Origin: Streptomyces wedmorensis
Lineage (GTDB): Bacteria > Actinomycetota > Actinomycetes > Streptomycetales > Streptomycetaceae
Reading direction: 5' to 3'
Length of the DNA stretch: 64,000 bases
Assembly (NCBI RefSeq): GCF_000716445.1
Contig: NZ_JNWK01000006.1
Location: 186,001 to 250,000 of the forward strand
Shown: piece after piece, positions 30,759 to 38,427 of the stretch
How positions within the stretch are numbered: position 1 is the stretch's first letter
Layout: the number at the start of each line of letters is the position of its first letter
Translations under genes and position numbers: made by a program
Notes under the pieces: model-generated
Told to the model about the DNA's origin: nothing
Database searches by the model: none
What the model saw: only the letters and a program-made list of their open reading frames with translations

Positions 30759-31309
30759 CGGAGCAGACCCTTCAATTCAATGGTCGGCAGCGCCTTGAGC
30801 GCCGCCTCCTCCGCCTCGCGGGCCGCCTCCTCGGCGTTCACGCCGAGCTTGGAGCCCTGGATCTTCTCGTGGAGCTTGAGGATCGCGTCGAGCAGCATCT
30901 CGGGGCGGGGCGGGCAGCCGGGCAGGTAGATGTCGACCGGCACGATGTGGTCGACGCCCTGCACGATCGCGTAGTTGTTGAACATGCCGCCCGAGGACGC
31001 GCAGACGCCCATGGAGATGACCCACTTGGGGTTGGGCATCTGGTCGTAGACCTGCCTCAGGACGGGTGCCATCTTCTGGCTGACCCGTCCGGCGACGATC
31101 ATCAGGTCGGCCTGGCGCGGTGAGCCGCGGAAGACCTCCATGCCGAAGCGGGCCAGGTCGTACCGGCCGGCTCCGGTGGTCATCATCTCGATGGCGCAGC
31201 AGGCGAGGCCGAATGTCGCGGGGAACACGGACGCCTTGCGCACCCAGCCCGCGGCCTGTTCGACCGTCGTCAGCAGAAAGCCGCTCGGGAGTTTCTCTTC
31301 GAGTCCCAT
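30755..31309 (-). CDS. nuoB: NADH-quinone oxidoreductase subunit B
   Basis: Subunit of 184 residues that holds cluster N2, the direct electron donor to quinone. N2 ligands appear as the tandem Cys of LACCAIEMM, the Cys of [12 protein letters not shown] and the Cys of LPGCPPRPE. Start ATG 31309 lies 17 bases after the nuoA stop, the widest gap in the operon. The C-terminal 30 residues are Ala/Glu-rich. Confidence 0.95.
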   Translation of the reverse strand: MGLEEKLPSGFLLTTVEQAAGWVRKASVFPATFGLACCAIEMMTTGAGRYDLARFGMEVFRGSPRQADLMIVAGRVSQKMAPVLRQVYDQMPNPKWVISMGVCASSGGMFNNYAIVQGVDHIVPVDIYLPGCPPRPEMLLDAILKLHEKIQGSKLGVNAEEAAREAEEAALKALPTIELKGLLR

Positions 31310-31326
31310 AGGTGCCCCTCAGCCCC

Positions 31327-31686
31327 TCAGTCCCATTCCAGGCCGCCGCGCCGCCACACGTACGCGTAGGCGACGAAGACGGTGAGCACGAAGAGCAGCA
31401 TCTCCACGAGCCCGAAAAGCCCCAGGGCGTCGAAGGTGACGGCCCAGGGGTAGAGGAAGACGATCTCGATGTCGAAGACGATGAAGAGCATCGCCGTCAG
31501 GTAGTACTTGATCGGGAAGCGACCGCCTCCGGCGGGAGTGGGCGTCGGTTCGATGCCGCACTCGTACGCCTCAAGCTTTGCCCTGTTGTACCGCTTTGGC
31601 CCGATAAGCGTGGCCATGACCACGGAGAAGATCGCAAACCCCGCACCCAGGGCACCGAGCACGAGGACGGGCGCGTACGCATTCAC
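31327..31686 (-). CDS. nuoA: NADH-quinone oxidoreductase subunit A
   Basis: First gene of the operon, a small membrane subunit of 119 residues with three helices. YECGIEPTPTPAGGGRFPIKYYLTAMLFIVFDIEIVFLYPWAV includes the conserved Cys loop and the acidic helix of the quinone gate. Start GTG 31686 (VNAYAPVLVL) has AAGGAG about ten bases upstream. The Rex-type site is 67 bases further upstream. Confidence 0.95.
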   Translation of the reverse strand: MNAYAPVLVLGALGAGFAIFSVVMATLIGPKRYNRAKLEAYECGIEPTPTPAGGGRFPIKYYLTAMLFIVFDIEIVFLYPWAVTFDALGLFGLVEMLLFVLTVFVAYAYVWRRGGLEWD

Positions 31687-31752
31687 GCTCCTCGCTCCTT
31701 CCAGTCGTCCTTGACCGTTGGACCGCACCGCCGGTGTGAAAGATCGCCCCCA

Positions 31753-31768
31753 TGTGAGGCAGTTCACA
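31753..31768. promoter_or_regulatory. Rex operator (ROP-type site) controlling nuo
   Basis: TGTGAGGCAGTTCACA retains both half-sites TGTGA and TTCACA of the Rex consensus TGTGAACGCGTTCACA. In Streptomyces the redox sensor Rex represses respiratory genes including nuo when NADH/NAD+ is low, and NADH releases it. The site lies 67 bases before the nuoA start and about 10 bases downstream of a predicted transcript start. The match is seen; control by Rex is inferred from known systems. Confidence 0.65.
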
Positions 31769-32066
31769 AGCCCGGCTGCCCCGCATCTTATGCCCGCCCC
31801 TCTGTGATCTGCGACACGGGGTACGGCAAGGAGTTTGTGATCTCCACCACCTGACGAAGGATCATGAAGTCGGATGAGCGGTGATCTTGTCGCGCGAAGC
31901 GCCCAGGTGATCACCAGATGTGACATCCGGACCGGAAGTCGCTGCTCGGAGGGGGTGCCGCACTATCAAGCGATGTCCCATGCAAGCAAATTGGTGATGG
32001 ACGCGTACGGGTGATAAAGGAACCGCCCGTCGCCCGGTCGAGGGGTCCGGCGTACGGAGATGGACG

Positions 32067-32082
32067 CGTGCACGCGTTCACG
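32067..32082. promoter_or_regulatory. Second Rex-like site
   Basis: CGTGCACGCGTTCACG agrees with the Rex consensus at 13 of 16 positions, including the whole central ACGCGTTCAC. It lies about 380 bases before nuoA and 273 before the NlpC/P60 gene, so it could serve either or be fortuitous. Confidence 0.35.
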
Positions 32083-32102
32083 AGCGTCCGTGAGACGGAG
32101 AT

Positions 32103-32116
32103 GTGACCTGCGCCAC
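32103..32116. promoter_or_regulatory. Crp-type site upstream of the NlpC/P60 gene
   Basis: GTGACCTGCGCCAC fits the pattern GTG-N6-GNCAC reported for S. coelicolor Crp. The same bases form the left arm of an inverted repeat GTGACCT/AGGTCAC (32103-32109 and 32124-32130). It lies 239 bases before the endopeptidase start. Crp affects germination and wall enzymes in Streptomyces, which makes the link plausible but unproven. Confidence 0.35.
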
Positions 32117-32174
32117 ACCGTGGAGGTCACGAAAAAGCGGGGCTTGGCCATCGGCGTCAAGAGGTGGTAAGCGT

Positions 32175-32242
32175 CGGGCAATTCGGGCGTTTCAATGAAA
32201 ACCCGTGATCAAGGGCCAGATGGGCCGTGCCCGATTTGCCCG
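32175..32242. other. Long-arm inverted repeat in the NlpC/P60 upstream region
   Basis: CGGGCAATTCGGGC (32175-32188) can pair with GCCCGATTTGCCCG (32229-32242) with one mismatch, enclosing a 40-base loop. It may be a leader RNA structure of the downstream gene. I could not match it to the c-di-AMP (ydaO) riboswitch known in front of similar genes. Confidence 0.35.
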
Positions 32243-32354
32243 TTACGGCGTCAATAAGGGCGACAGAGAAGCGGATTGAGCGGTTCCGAACGTAACTGTG
32301 GCGCAACCCACGTTTCTTGATGGGAACCACGAACCCCTGATAGCGGTTGTTCCC

Positions 32355-33212
32355 ATGTCCCACACCGCTCACATACCCAGCCACCGGAAGCCCCGCCGCA
32401 GCGCCTCGAAACTCGCCCTGCGGGCAGGAGTTGCCGGTGGCGTCCTCGGCACCATCGCGGTGGCCGGTGCTGCCGGGCCGGCGAATGCCGAGCCGGTGAC
32501 CGAGACCATCGAAATGCCCACCCTGGGCTCGCTCGAGGCCGGCGCCGGCCTCGCGAGCGCCGTCGCCGCCTCCGCCGAGGCGTCGCAGCAGGAGGCCCTC
32601 GACCAGAGCCTCCAGACCCAGGAGAACCTGGCCCTGCAGAAGGCCGCCAAGGACGCCAGGACGGCGAAGGCCGAGGCGGACCGCAAGGCCGAGGCCGAGC
32701 GCGCCGAGAAGGCCCGCGCCAAGGCCGAGCAGGAGCGCAAGGACGCGGCCGCCCGCGCGTCCCGCGACAGCGTGCGCACCCAGCTCACCAGCACCGGCGA
32801 CGACTCCTCGGACTCGACCGGCGGCTCCTCGACGAACGAGCAGACGCAGGCTCCCTCCGGCTCCGCCGCCGCGATCGTGGCCTTCGCCCGCGCCCAGGTC
32901 GGCGACGCCTACGTCACCGGCGGCACCGGCCCCAACTCCTGGGACTGCTCGGGCCTCGTCCAGGCCGCGTACCGCCAGGCCGGCATCGACCTGCCCCGCA
33001 TCTCGTACCAGCAGTCGAGCATGGGCACGTCCGTCTCCCTGAGCAACCTCCAGCCGGGCGACATCCTCTACTGGGGCAGCCGCAGCGGCTCGTACCACGT
33101 CGCCATCTACGTCGGCGGCGGCAAGTACGTCGGCGCGCAGAACTCCTCCACCGGTGTGGTCGAGCGCTCCCTGGACTGGGACATGCCCTCGGGCGCCGTC
33201 CGCATCCTCTGA
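32355..33212 (+). CDS. Secreted NlpC/P60 peptidoglycan endopeptidase
   Basis: Exported wall hydrolase of 285 residues. It has a basic N-terminus with a signal peptide to about residue 44 (SKLALRAGVAGG, ending ANA-EPV). A coiled-coil region rich in Ala, Glu and Lys (about 70-140) is followed by a Ser/Thr linker and the catalytic NlpC/P60 domain (about 170-285). The nucleophile Cys is in WDCSGLVQ and the His in GSYHVAIYVG; the third polar residue is probably in KYVGAQNSS. It should cut stem peptides during growth or germination. ATG 32355 matches the usual family start, although no ribosome site is evident; GTG 32298 is the alternative. A strong terminator follows at 33228. Confidence 0.85.
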   Translation: MSHTAHIPSHRKPRRSASKLALRAGVAGGVLGTIAVAGAAGPANAEPVTETIEMPTLGSLEAGAGLASAVAASAEASQQEALDQSLQTQENLALQKAAKDARTAKAEADRKAEAERAEKARAKAEQERKDAAARASRDSVRTQLTSTGDDSSDSTGGSSTNEQTQAPSGSAAAIVAFARAQVGDAYVTGGTGPNSWDCSGLVQAAYRQAGIDLPRISYQQSSMGTSVSLSNLQPGDILYWGSRSGSYHVAIYVGGGKYVGAQNSSTGVVERSLDWDMPSGAVRIL

Positions 33213-33227
33213 CCGCTCCGCAGCCGT

Positions 33228-33274
33228 ACGACGAAGGGCCGTCACTCCTCGGGGGAGAGACGGCCCTTCGTCGT
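33228..33274. terminator. Bidirectional terminator after the NlpC/P60 gene
   Basis: A 16-base perfect stem (33228-33243 with 33259-33274, core ACGACGAAGGGCCGTC) has a 15-base loop that can itself pair (CTCC/GGAG). It serves the plus-strand endopeptidase gene and the convergent ABC operon, whose last stop is at 33282. Confidence 0.8.
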
Positions 33275-33281
33275 GCGCGGC

Positions 33282-34583
33282 TCAGTGGCGCAGCGCCTCC
33301 GCGGGCTCGGTCCGGGCGGCCCGCACCGCCGGGTAGAGGCCGGCCAGCAGGCCGGTGGCGAGGCCGATCGCCGGGGCCGCGGCCACGGTCGCGGGATGGA
33401 GGACCGGGGTCCAGTGCCGGAACAGCGCCACCCCGACCACCGCGCAGACTCCCGTCGCCGCGCCGACGAGCCCGCCGACACCGCCCAGAACGCCTGATTC
33501 CGCCAGGAATTGGACGGCGATGTGGCGGCTCCTGGCCCCCAGTGCACGGCGCAGGCCGATCTCGCCGGTCCGCTCCAGGACGGCGACCAGGGTGGTGTGG
33601 GCGATGCCGACCGCCCCGATCACCAGACAGACCGCGGCGAGCAGCAGGAACAGCCGGTCGAGGTCGCCGGTGACTCCGGCCCGGAGGGTCCTCGGGTCCG
33701 GCGGCGGGACCGCCCTGAGGTACTCCGGGTGGTCCGGGCGGAGGGCGACCGGCGCCTCGGCCGCGATCTGCCGGGCGGCTCCTGTCTCCGTCGCGACGAG
33801 CATCGTCGCCGCGCCGCTCTCCGGCGGGCCCCACAGCCGCTCGGCCGTGGTCCGCGGCACCGTGACCGACATCAGGACGTCCGCGCGGCGCCGTACGTCG
33901 TCGACGATCCCCGCCACCACGAACGGCTCGTCCCCGATGAACACCGCGGGCCGCGTCTCCAGGGTGGTGATGCCGAGCCGGGCGGCGACCGAGGCCCCCA
34001 GCACCGCCACCGGCTGCGCCGTCGACGAGGCGAACTCGTCGTACAGGCGGCCCTGGGCGAGCCGGGGGACGGCGGCGCGCAGGGCACCGGGCGAGGCGGC
34101 GACGACGTCGACCGGCTCGCCGTCCGCGCCGTCGCCGACCGGCGCGGCGCGGACGGTGGTGCCCGGGGCGAGCCGGACGGTCCAGAGGACGCCCGCGTCC
34201 GTGACCCCGCCGAGCCGCCCGATCCGGGCGTCCGCGTCGGCGGGGAAGCCGGGGCCGGCGAACTCGTCCCGCTCCCGGGCGATGTCCTCGACGGTGACCT
34301 CGGTGGCGGTCAGAAGGTCGAACCGGGCGTCGATCCGCGAGGACGCCGTCGCCGTCAGCCCGAGGACCGCGACGAAGGCACCGACGCCCAGGACCGTGCC
34401 GAGCGCGGTCAGCGCCGACCGTCCGGGGCGGCGCAGCATGCCGGCGACGGCTTCGGAGAGGACGTCGCCGGGCGCGAAGCGGGACGGCTCGACGAGATGG
34501 GGGGTCCGGGGGCGCGGGAGGCGGGTCCGGGGGCGCGGGAGGCGGGTCCGGGGGCGCGGGAGGCGGGTCCGGGCGGGCTTCAC
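33282..34583 (-). CDS. MacB-like ABC transporter permease
   Basis: Permease of 433 residues with the FtsX/MacB plan: one helix near 55-80 (GRSALTALGTVLGVGAFVAVLGLTA), a large extracytoplasmic domain (about 85-300), then three helices at the C-terminus with GEIGLRRALGARSRHIAVQFLAES and the ending PAEALRH. It is the third gene of an export operon after the HlyD-like and ATPase genes. GTG 34583 overlaps the ATPase stop as GTGA. The first 25 residues are three copies of RTRLPRP, encoded by a 21-base tandem repeat, so the functional N-terminus may begin nearer VEPSRFAPGDVLSEA. The substrate is unknown; such systems export peptides or handle envelope stress. Confidence 0.85.
   Translation of the reverse strand: MKPARTRLPRPRTRLPRPRTRLPRPRTPHLVEPSRFAPGDVLSEAVAGMLRRPGRSALTALGTVLGVGAFVAVLGLTATASSRIDARFDLLTATEVTVEDIARERDEFAGPGFPADADARIGRLGGVTDAGVLWTVRLAPGTTVRAAPVGDGADGEPVDVVAASPGALRAAVPRLAQGRLYDEFASSTAQPVAVLGASVAARLGITTLETRPAVFIGDEPFVVAGIVDDVRRRADVLMSVTVPRTTAERLWGPPESGAATMLVATETGAARQIAAEAPVALRPDHPEYLRAVPPPDPRTLRAGVTGDLDRLFLLLAAVCLVIGAVGIAHTTLVAVLERTGEIGLRRALGARSRHIAVQFLAESGVLGGVGGLVGAATGVCAVVGVALFRHWTPVLHPATVAAAPAIGLATGLLAGLYPAVRAARTEPAEALRH
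34503..34573. repeat. Three-copy 21-base tandem repeat inside the permease gene
   Basis: The 21-base unit beginning GGTCCGGGGGCGCGGGAGGC is repeated exactly at 34503-34523, 34524-34544 and 34545-34565, with a partial fourth copy to 34573. A 21-base unit keeps frame and adds RTRLPRP each time, so copy number can change without disrupting the protein. Confidence 0.85.
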
Positions 34584-35356
34584 CGGGTGGTCCGTTCCCG
34601 TGCCGGTCGGAGGTGTTCGTCGAGTACGCCGTCCCGGATGGTCACCGTGCGGTCCGCGCGGGCGGCGACGTCGCGGTCGTGGGTGATGACGACGACGGTC
34701 ATGCCGGAGGTGTGGAGTCCGTCGAGGAGCGTGAGGACCGCGTCCGCGTTGTCGGAGTCGAGGTTGCCCGTCGGTTCGTCGCAGAGCAGCAGCGACGGAC
34801 GGCCGGCGAGGGCGCGGGCGACGGCGACGCGCTGGCGCTCCCCGCCGGAGAGCCGGGCCGGGAGGGCGTCGGCCCGGTCGGCGAGTCCGACGCGGTCGAG
34901 GGCGTCCATGGCCCGGGCGCGGCGCTCGGCACGGGGCACCGCCGTGTACACCGCCGAGAGCATGACGTTCTCCGCGGCGCTGCGGTGCGGGATCAGGTGG
35001 AACGCCTGGAAGACGAAGCCGATGCGGCGGCCGCGCAGCGCCGTGCGGTCGCCGTCGCGGAGGGCACCGGTGTCGACGCCGTCGAGGAGGTAGGTGCCCT
35101 CGGTGGGGGTGTCGAGGAGGCCCATGACGTTGAGGAAGGTGGACTTGCCGGAGCCCGAAGGACCGACGACGGTCACGAACTCACCCCTACGGATGGTGAG
35201 TTCGCAAGGGCTCAGGGCCTGGACGGGCGGTGGCCCGGGGTAGGTGAGGCCGACCCCGCGGAACTCGACGACGGGGACCTCGGCGGCCGTGGGGCCGCCC
35301 GTCGCGGGGTCCGGCCGCCGTGTCCGGCGCGCCCGCTCCCGTACGGACCGGATCAC
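34580..35356 (-). CDS. ABC transporter ATP-binding protein (MacB/LolD type)
   Basis: Cytoplasmic ATPase of 258 residues. It has Walker A GPSGSGKST, Q-loop FVFQAFHLIPHRSAAENV, signature LSGGERQR, Walker B LLLCDEPTGNLDS and H-loop VVITHDRD, the pattern of LolD/MacB-type mechanotransmission systems. GTG 35356 (VIRSVRERARR) is chosen because GTGA couples it to the upstream gene; the conserved domain starts about 30 residues later. It is the middle gene of three. Confidence 0.9.
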   Translation of the reverse strand: MIRSVRERARRTRRPDPATGGPTAAEVPVVEFRGVGLTYPGPPPVQALSPCELTIRRGEFVTVVGPSGSGKSTFLNVMGLLDTPTEGTYLLDGVDTGALRDGDRTALRGRRIGFVFQAFHLIPHRSAAENVMLSAVYTAVPRAERRARAMDALDRVGLADRADALPARLSGGERQRVAVARALAGRPSLLLCDEPTGNLDSDNADAVLTLLDGLHTSGMTVVVITHDRDVAARADRTVTIRDGVLDEHLRPARERTTR

Positions 35357-36750
35357 GGCGTCTCCCGGGGCACGGCGGGGGCCACGCCGGTCACGACCTC
35401 GTCGCCGGCCGCGAGGCGGCCCGCGGCGAGCGGGACGACCTCCACGTAGCCGTCGCCGAGGGTGCCGGTGCGCACCTCGACGCGGTCCTGGCGGGCGTCG
35501 GCGCGGACGGCGGTGACGACCGTGCGGCCGTCCGCGCCGGCGGACACGGCGGTGACGGGGACGACGAGGGCCTCGCCGTCGGTGGAGGCGGCCTCGACCG
35601 TCAGCCGGACCTCCCGGCCGGCGAGGCCGGGTGGGAGGTCCTCGCCGGGCGCGGCGGTGAGGAGGTAGCCGACGGGGACGTCGCCGGGCGGCTGTTCGGC
35701 GTCGCCCCCTCCCCCGCCGGTGCCGGCGTCCCCCGGCGGGCCGGTGTGCCGCGGGGTGGCCCGGTCGGCGACCGTCACGACGTCGGCGGTGACCTCGTCG
35801 CCGGTCTCCTCGTCCAGGATCCGCACCTTCTGCCCGGGCCGGACCATGCCCTTCTGGTGGTCGTGGAGGTGGCCCTGGGCCACGAGCCGTCCGGAGGAGA
35901 GGGTCATCGGGGAGCCCGTCACCGGGGAGCCGGGCACGACGCCGACGGAGGCGACCCGGGCGGGGAAGCGCTCCACGAAGACGACCTCTCCGGCCGGGAC
36001 CATGGGTCCGGCGGCCGCCCGTGCACGGGCCAGCGCGGTCCGGGCGTCGGCCAGGTCGGCGGCGGCCCGGCCGCGAGCCTTGCGGAGGTCCTTCGTCCGG
36101 GTGGCGTCGCGGTTGTCGAGCAGGGCGTCCCGGGTGTCCTCGGCGGCCCGTTCGGCGGCGGTCACCGCCGCCCTGGCGCCGTCGACGGCGGCCCCGTCGT
36201 CGGCCACGGCCGGCCGGGGGACGTACCCGGCGGCGGAGTAGAAGTCCGTCACCGCGTCCTTGGTCCCGGCGCCGAAGGTGCCCCGGGGGTCGTCGCCCCG
36301 GTCGTGTCCGAGGGCGGCCAGCGCGTCCTGGAGCTGGGCGACGTCGTCGCCGGTCGCGCCGGGCCTCAGGTCGCGGTAGACCGGCAGCCGGCCCTTCAGT
36401 ACGACGACGGGGCGGCCCGACACCTCCAGGACGACCTGTCCGGGGCGGAGGGTCGCGCCGGTGGCGAACGGCACCTTGGTGACGACGGACGCGCCCTCGC
36501 CGCCGGGGGCGGGGGGTGCGACCCGCACGGTCTGCCCGGCGACGACCGTCCCGCGCAGGACGACGGTCTCGTGGAGCACGCGGTGTTCGACGGGCGCCGT
36601 GAGCACGTCGGGCGGCGGTGGCGCGGCGTTCGCGGCGAGCTGCGCCGGGGAGGTGACGAGCGTCCCGGCGACGACGCCGGCGCCGGTGAGGAACACGGCC
36701 CCGACGACGAGGGCGGCGAGGAGCAGCGGGGCGGCCAGGGGGCGTCTCAT
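35353..36750 (-). CDS. HlyD-like adaptor (membrane-fusion) protein with peptidoglycan-binding domain
   Basis: Protein of 465 residues with one N-terminal membrane anchor (residues 5-30). A barrel-sandwich/lipoyl-like part (about 50-115) is followed by a peptidoglycan-binding type 1 domain (about 124-180: VYRDLRPGATGDDVAQLQDALAALG, FGAGTKDAV), an Ala-rich coiled coil (about 190-250), and a second barrel with C-terminal beta domains (to 465, PLAAGRLAAGDEVVTGV). It is the periplasm-like adaptor of the MacB-type exporter encoded next. The first gene of the operon, at ATG 36750, has GGAAGGA upstream. The wall-binding domain should tether the exporter to peptidoglycan. Confidence 0.82.
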   Translation of the reverse strand: MRRPLAAPLLLAALVVGAVFLTGAGVVAGTLVTSPAQLAANAAPPPPDVLTAPVEHRVLHETVVLRGTVVAGQTVRVAPPAPGGEGASVVTKVPFATGATLRPGQVVLEVSGRPVVVLKGRLPVYRDLRPGATGDDVAQLQDALAALGHDRGDDPRGTFGAGTKDAVTDFYSAAGYVPRPAVADDGAAVDGARAAVTAAERAAEDTRDALLDNRDATRTKDLRKARGRAAADLADARTALARARAAAGPMVPAGEVVFVERFPARVASVGVVPGSPVTGSPMTLSSGRLVAQGHLHDHQKGMVRPGQKVRILDEETGDEVTADVVTVADRATPRHTGPPGDAGTGGGGGDAEQPPGDVPVGYLLTAAPGEDLPPGLAGREVRLTVEAASTDGEALVVPVTAVSAGADGRTVVTAVRADARQDRVEVRTGTLGDGYVEVVPLAAGRLAAGDEVVTGVAPAVPRETP

Positions 36751-37004
36751 CGTGCGGTCCTTCCGGGGAGGGTCCCGCGAACCCTAGCCATTCCCGGGGA
36801 GGCTCCGTGGCGAGATCAACAGACAGTGAAATCACGCCAGTTGTGGGCCCGATGGTTTGGATTCTCTGGCTCGAAGGGCCGTAGACCGGAACCCCTTCAT
36901 GACGTGTACTTCTCAATCGGCCCGCACGGGCCCCACGCGCCACACGGTTCCGCCCCGTACCCCGCTCCCCCCTCGCCCCGGTCCCCGCCCCGAAAGGCAA
37001 CGGC

Positions 37005-37418
37005 ATGCAGAGCACGCTCGTCCGGCGCGCCATCAGCACGGCGATCGCCCTCACCGCCCTCGGCGCGGGCGTCCTGGCCGGCGGCGGCACCGCCGCGGCC
37101 GCGAACAAGGACGGCGAGCTGGAGTACCGCGAGTTCGGCCTGTTCTACAACTCCTCCCTGATGGGATCGGTCTTCGACCTGTACCTGGCCGACTCCAACC
37201 TCGCCGACGACCGCTTCCCCGGCTACGGCTCCGGCCAGGGGGAGATCGTGGACAACAACGCCGCCTCGTACTTCAACCGCGACCGGGTCGTCTGGTTCGT
37301 GTACACCGGCTCGTACGCCGGCGGCATCGAGGGCAGCATCCCGGCGGGCTACTACGGCAACGCCTCCCTGACGTTCAAGAACCAGGTCTCCTCCGCGTAC
37401 CACTACAAGGCCCGCTGA
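37005..37418 (+). CDS. Small secreted protein, peptidase-inhibitor I36-like
   Basis: Secreted protein of 137 residues with a signal peptide ending near residue 33 (GTAAAA-NKD). The mature part has YNSSLMGSVFDLYLADSNLADD, VDNNAASYFNRD, VWFVYTGSYAGGIEGSIPAGYYGN. This spacing recalls the beta/gamma-crystallin-like I36 family of Streptomyces protease inhibitors, but without the usual Cys pattern. The function is therefore tentative. ATG 37005 has GAAAGG upstream. It is followed after 37 bases by a co-directional lipoprotein gene. Confidence 0.65.
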   Translation: MQSTLVRRAISTAIALTALGAGVLAGGGTAAAANKDGELEYREFGLFYNSSLMGSVFDLYLADSNLADDRFPGYGSGQGEIVDNNAASYFNRDRVVWFVYTGSYAGGIEGSIPAGYYGNASLTFKNQVSSAYHYKAR

Positions 37419-37455
37419 CCCCAACGCCGTTCGCCAGCCCACCGGAGCAGAGCCC

Positions 37456-38388
37456 ATGCGCCCCCGCGCCCCGCACACCTCCGCCGCCCTCCTCCTGCTG
37501 GGCGCGGTGCTCCTCACCGCCTGCGCCCCCGGCGAGACCGGGCCCGTCACCCCGGCCGCCCCCGCGGCACCGGCCGCGGTGACGGACGCGGCGCGGCTCA
37601 CGTACCCGCTGGACGGCTACAAGCCCACCGACGAGGAGAGCCGGGGCATCGAGCGGGCACAGGCCCTGCTCACCGCCGACTGCATGAAGCGGTTCGGCTT
37701 CGCGTACCGGCCGCCGGAGCAGCCCCGGCCGGCCGGCGCCGGCACCGCCTCCCGCTACGGGCTCACCGACGCCCTGACCGCGTCCCGGTACGGCTACGCC
37801 CCGCGCGGCGGCGCGCGACCGCCGGGCAAAGCCCCGGCGCAGGACCTCGGCCCCGCGGGCGAACTGGCCCTGGGCGGACCGCCGGTCGAAGGCCGGATAC
37901 CGATGAGCCTGGCGGAGTCGGAACGGACCGACAGCGGCAGGAGGGTCAACGGTGTGAAGGTGCCCGTCGGCGGCTGCGGCCGCGAGGGCTTCCTGCGGAT
38001 GTACGCGCCCCGGGAGGGCGCCGTCGACGCCCTGTTCGTCTTCCGCCTCGAAGCGGAGGCCTTCTCCCGGGCCCGGCAGGACGCGCGGGTGGCGAAGGCC
38101 GTCGAGCAGTGGTCGCGCTGCATGGCGGAGAAGGGCTACCGGACCGACGACCCGGTCAGCCCGCAGCAGGACCTCGGACTGTCCGCGGACGCGGCCGGCG
38201 GCCCGCGGGCCGTCGCCGCCGCCGTGCAGGACGTGGCCTGCAAGGAACGCACCCGCCTCGTCGGCGTCTGGTACGCCGCCGAGGTCGGGTTCCAGGAGCG
38301 CGCCGTCGAGCAGCACGCCGAGACCCTGACCCGGACGAGGTCCGAACTCGACACCCGGATCAGGCTGGCGGCGGCGCGGAACGGCTGA
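37456..38388 (+). CDS. Lipoprotein of unknown function
   Basis: Exported lipoprotein of 310 residues. The signal ends in the lipobox LLTAC (Cys at about 23). A low-complexity AP-rich stretch precedes a mostly helical domain with several Cys (DCMKRFGFAYRPPE, VGGCGREGFLRMY, WSRCMAEKGYR, VACKERTRLVGVW). These look like two disulfide-type pairs in an extracellular helical fold found in many Streptomyces lipoproteins with no assigned role. It is 37 bases after the small secreted protein gene, so the two may be cotranscribed. Confidence 0.75.
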   Translation: MRPRAPHTSAALLLLGAVLLTACAPGETGPVTPAAPAAPAAVTDAARLTYPLDGYKPTDEESRGIERAQALLTADCMKRFGFAYRPPEQPRPAGAGTASRYGLTDALTASRYGYAPRGGARPPGKAPAQDLGPAGELALGGPPVEGRIPMSLAESERTDSGRRVNGVKVPVGGCGREGFLRMYAPREGAVDALFVFRLEAEAFSRARQDARVAKAVEQWSRCMAEKGYRTDDPVSPQQDLGLSADAAGGPRAVAAAVQDVACKERTRLVGVWYAAEVGFQERAVEQHAETLTRTRSELDTRIRLAAARNG

Positions 38389-38427
38389 CCGGCCCGGCCG
38401 CCGCCACCGCGCACGGCGGCCCCGGAC

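Larger units (their letters stand above)
31687..32354. other. 668-base gene-free regulatory region between nuoA and the NlpC/P60 gene
   Basis: No reading frame here has credible protein features. On the nuo side it holds a Rex-type operator (31753-31768) and a possible minus-strand -10 box TAAGAT (31790-31785). The middle has a palindrome GGTGATCACC (31906-31915), a second Rex-like site (32067-32082) and a Crp-type site (32103-32116). The NlpC side has a long imperfect hairpin (32175-32242). Confidence 0.6.

Noticed and set aside
31990..32354. c-di-AMP (ydaO-type) riboswitch before the NlpC/P60 gene
   Set aside because: Expected from similar Streptomyces genes, but the conserved GGGTGAATC-like and ACCCGACAGC-like stretches are not present.
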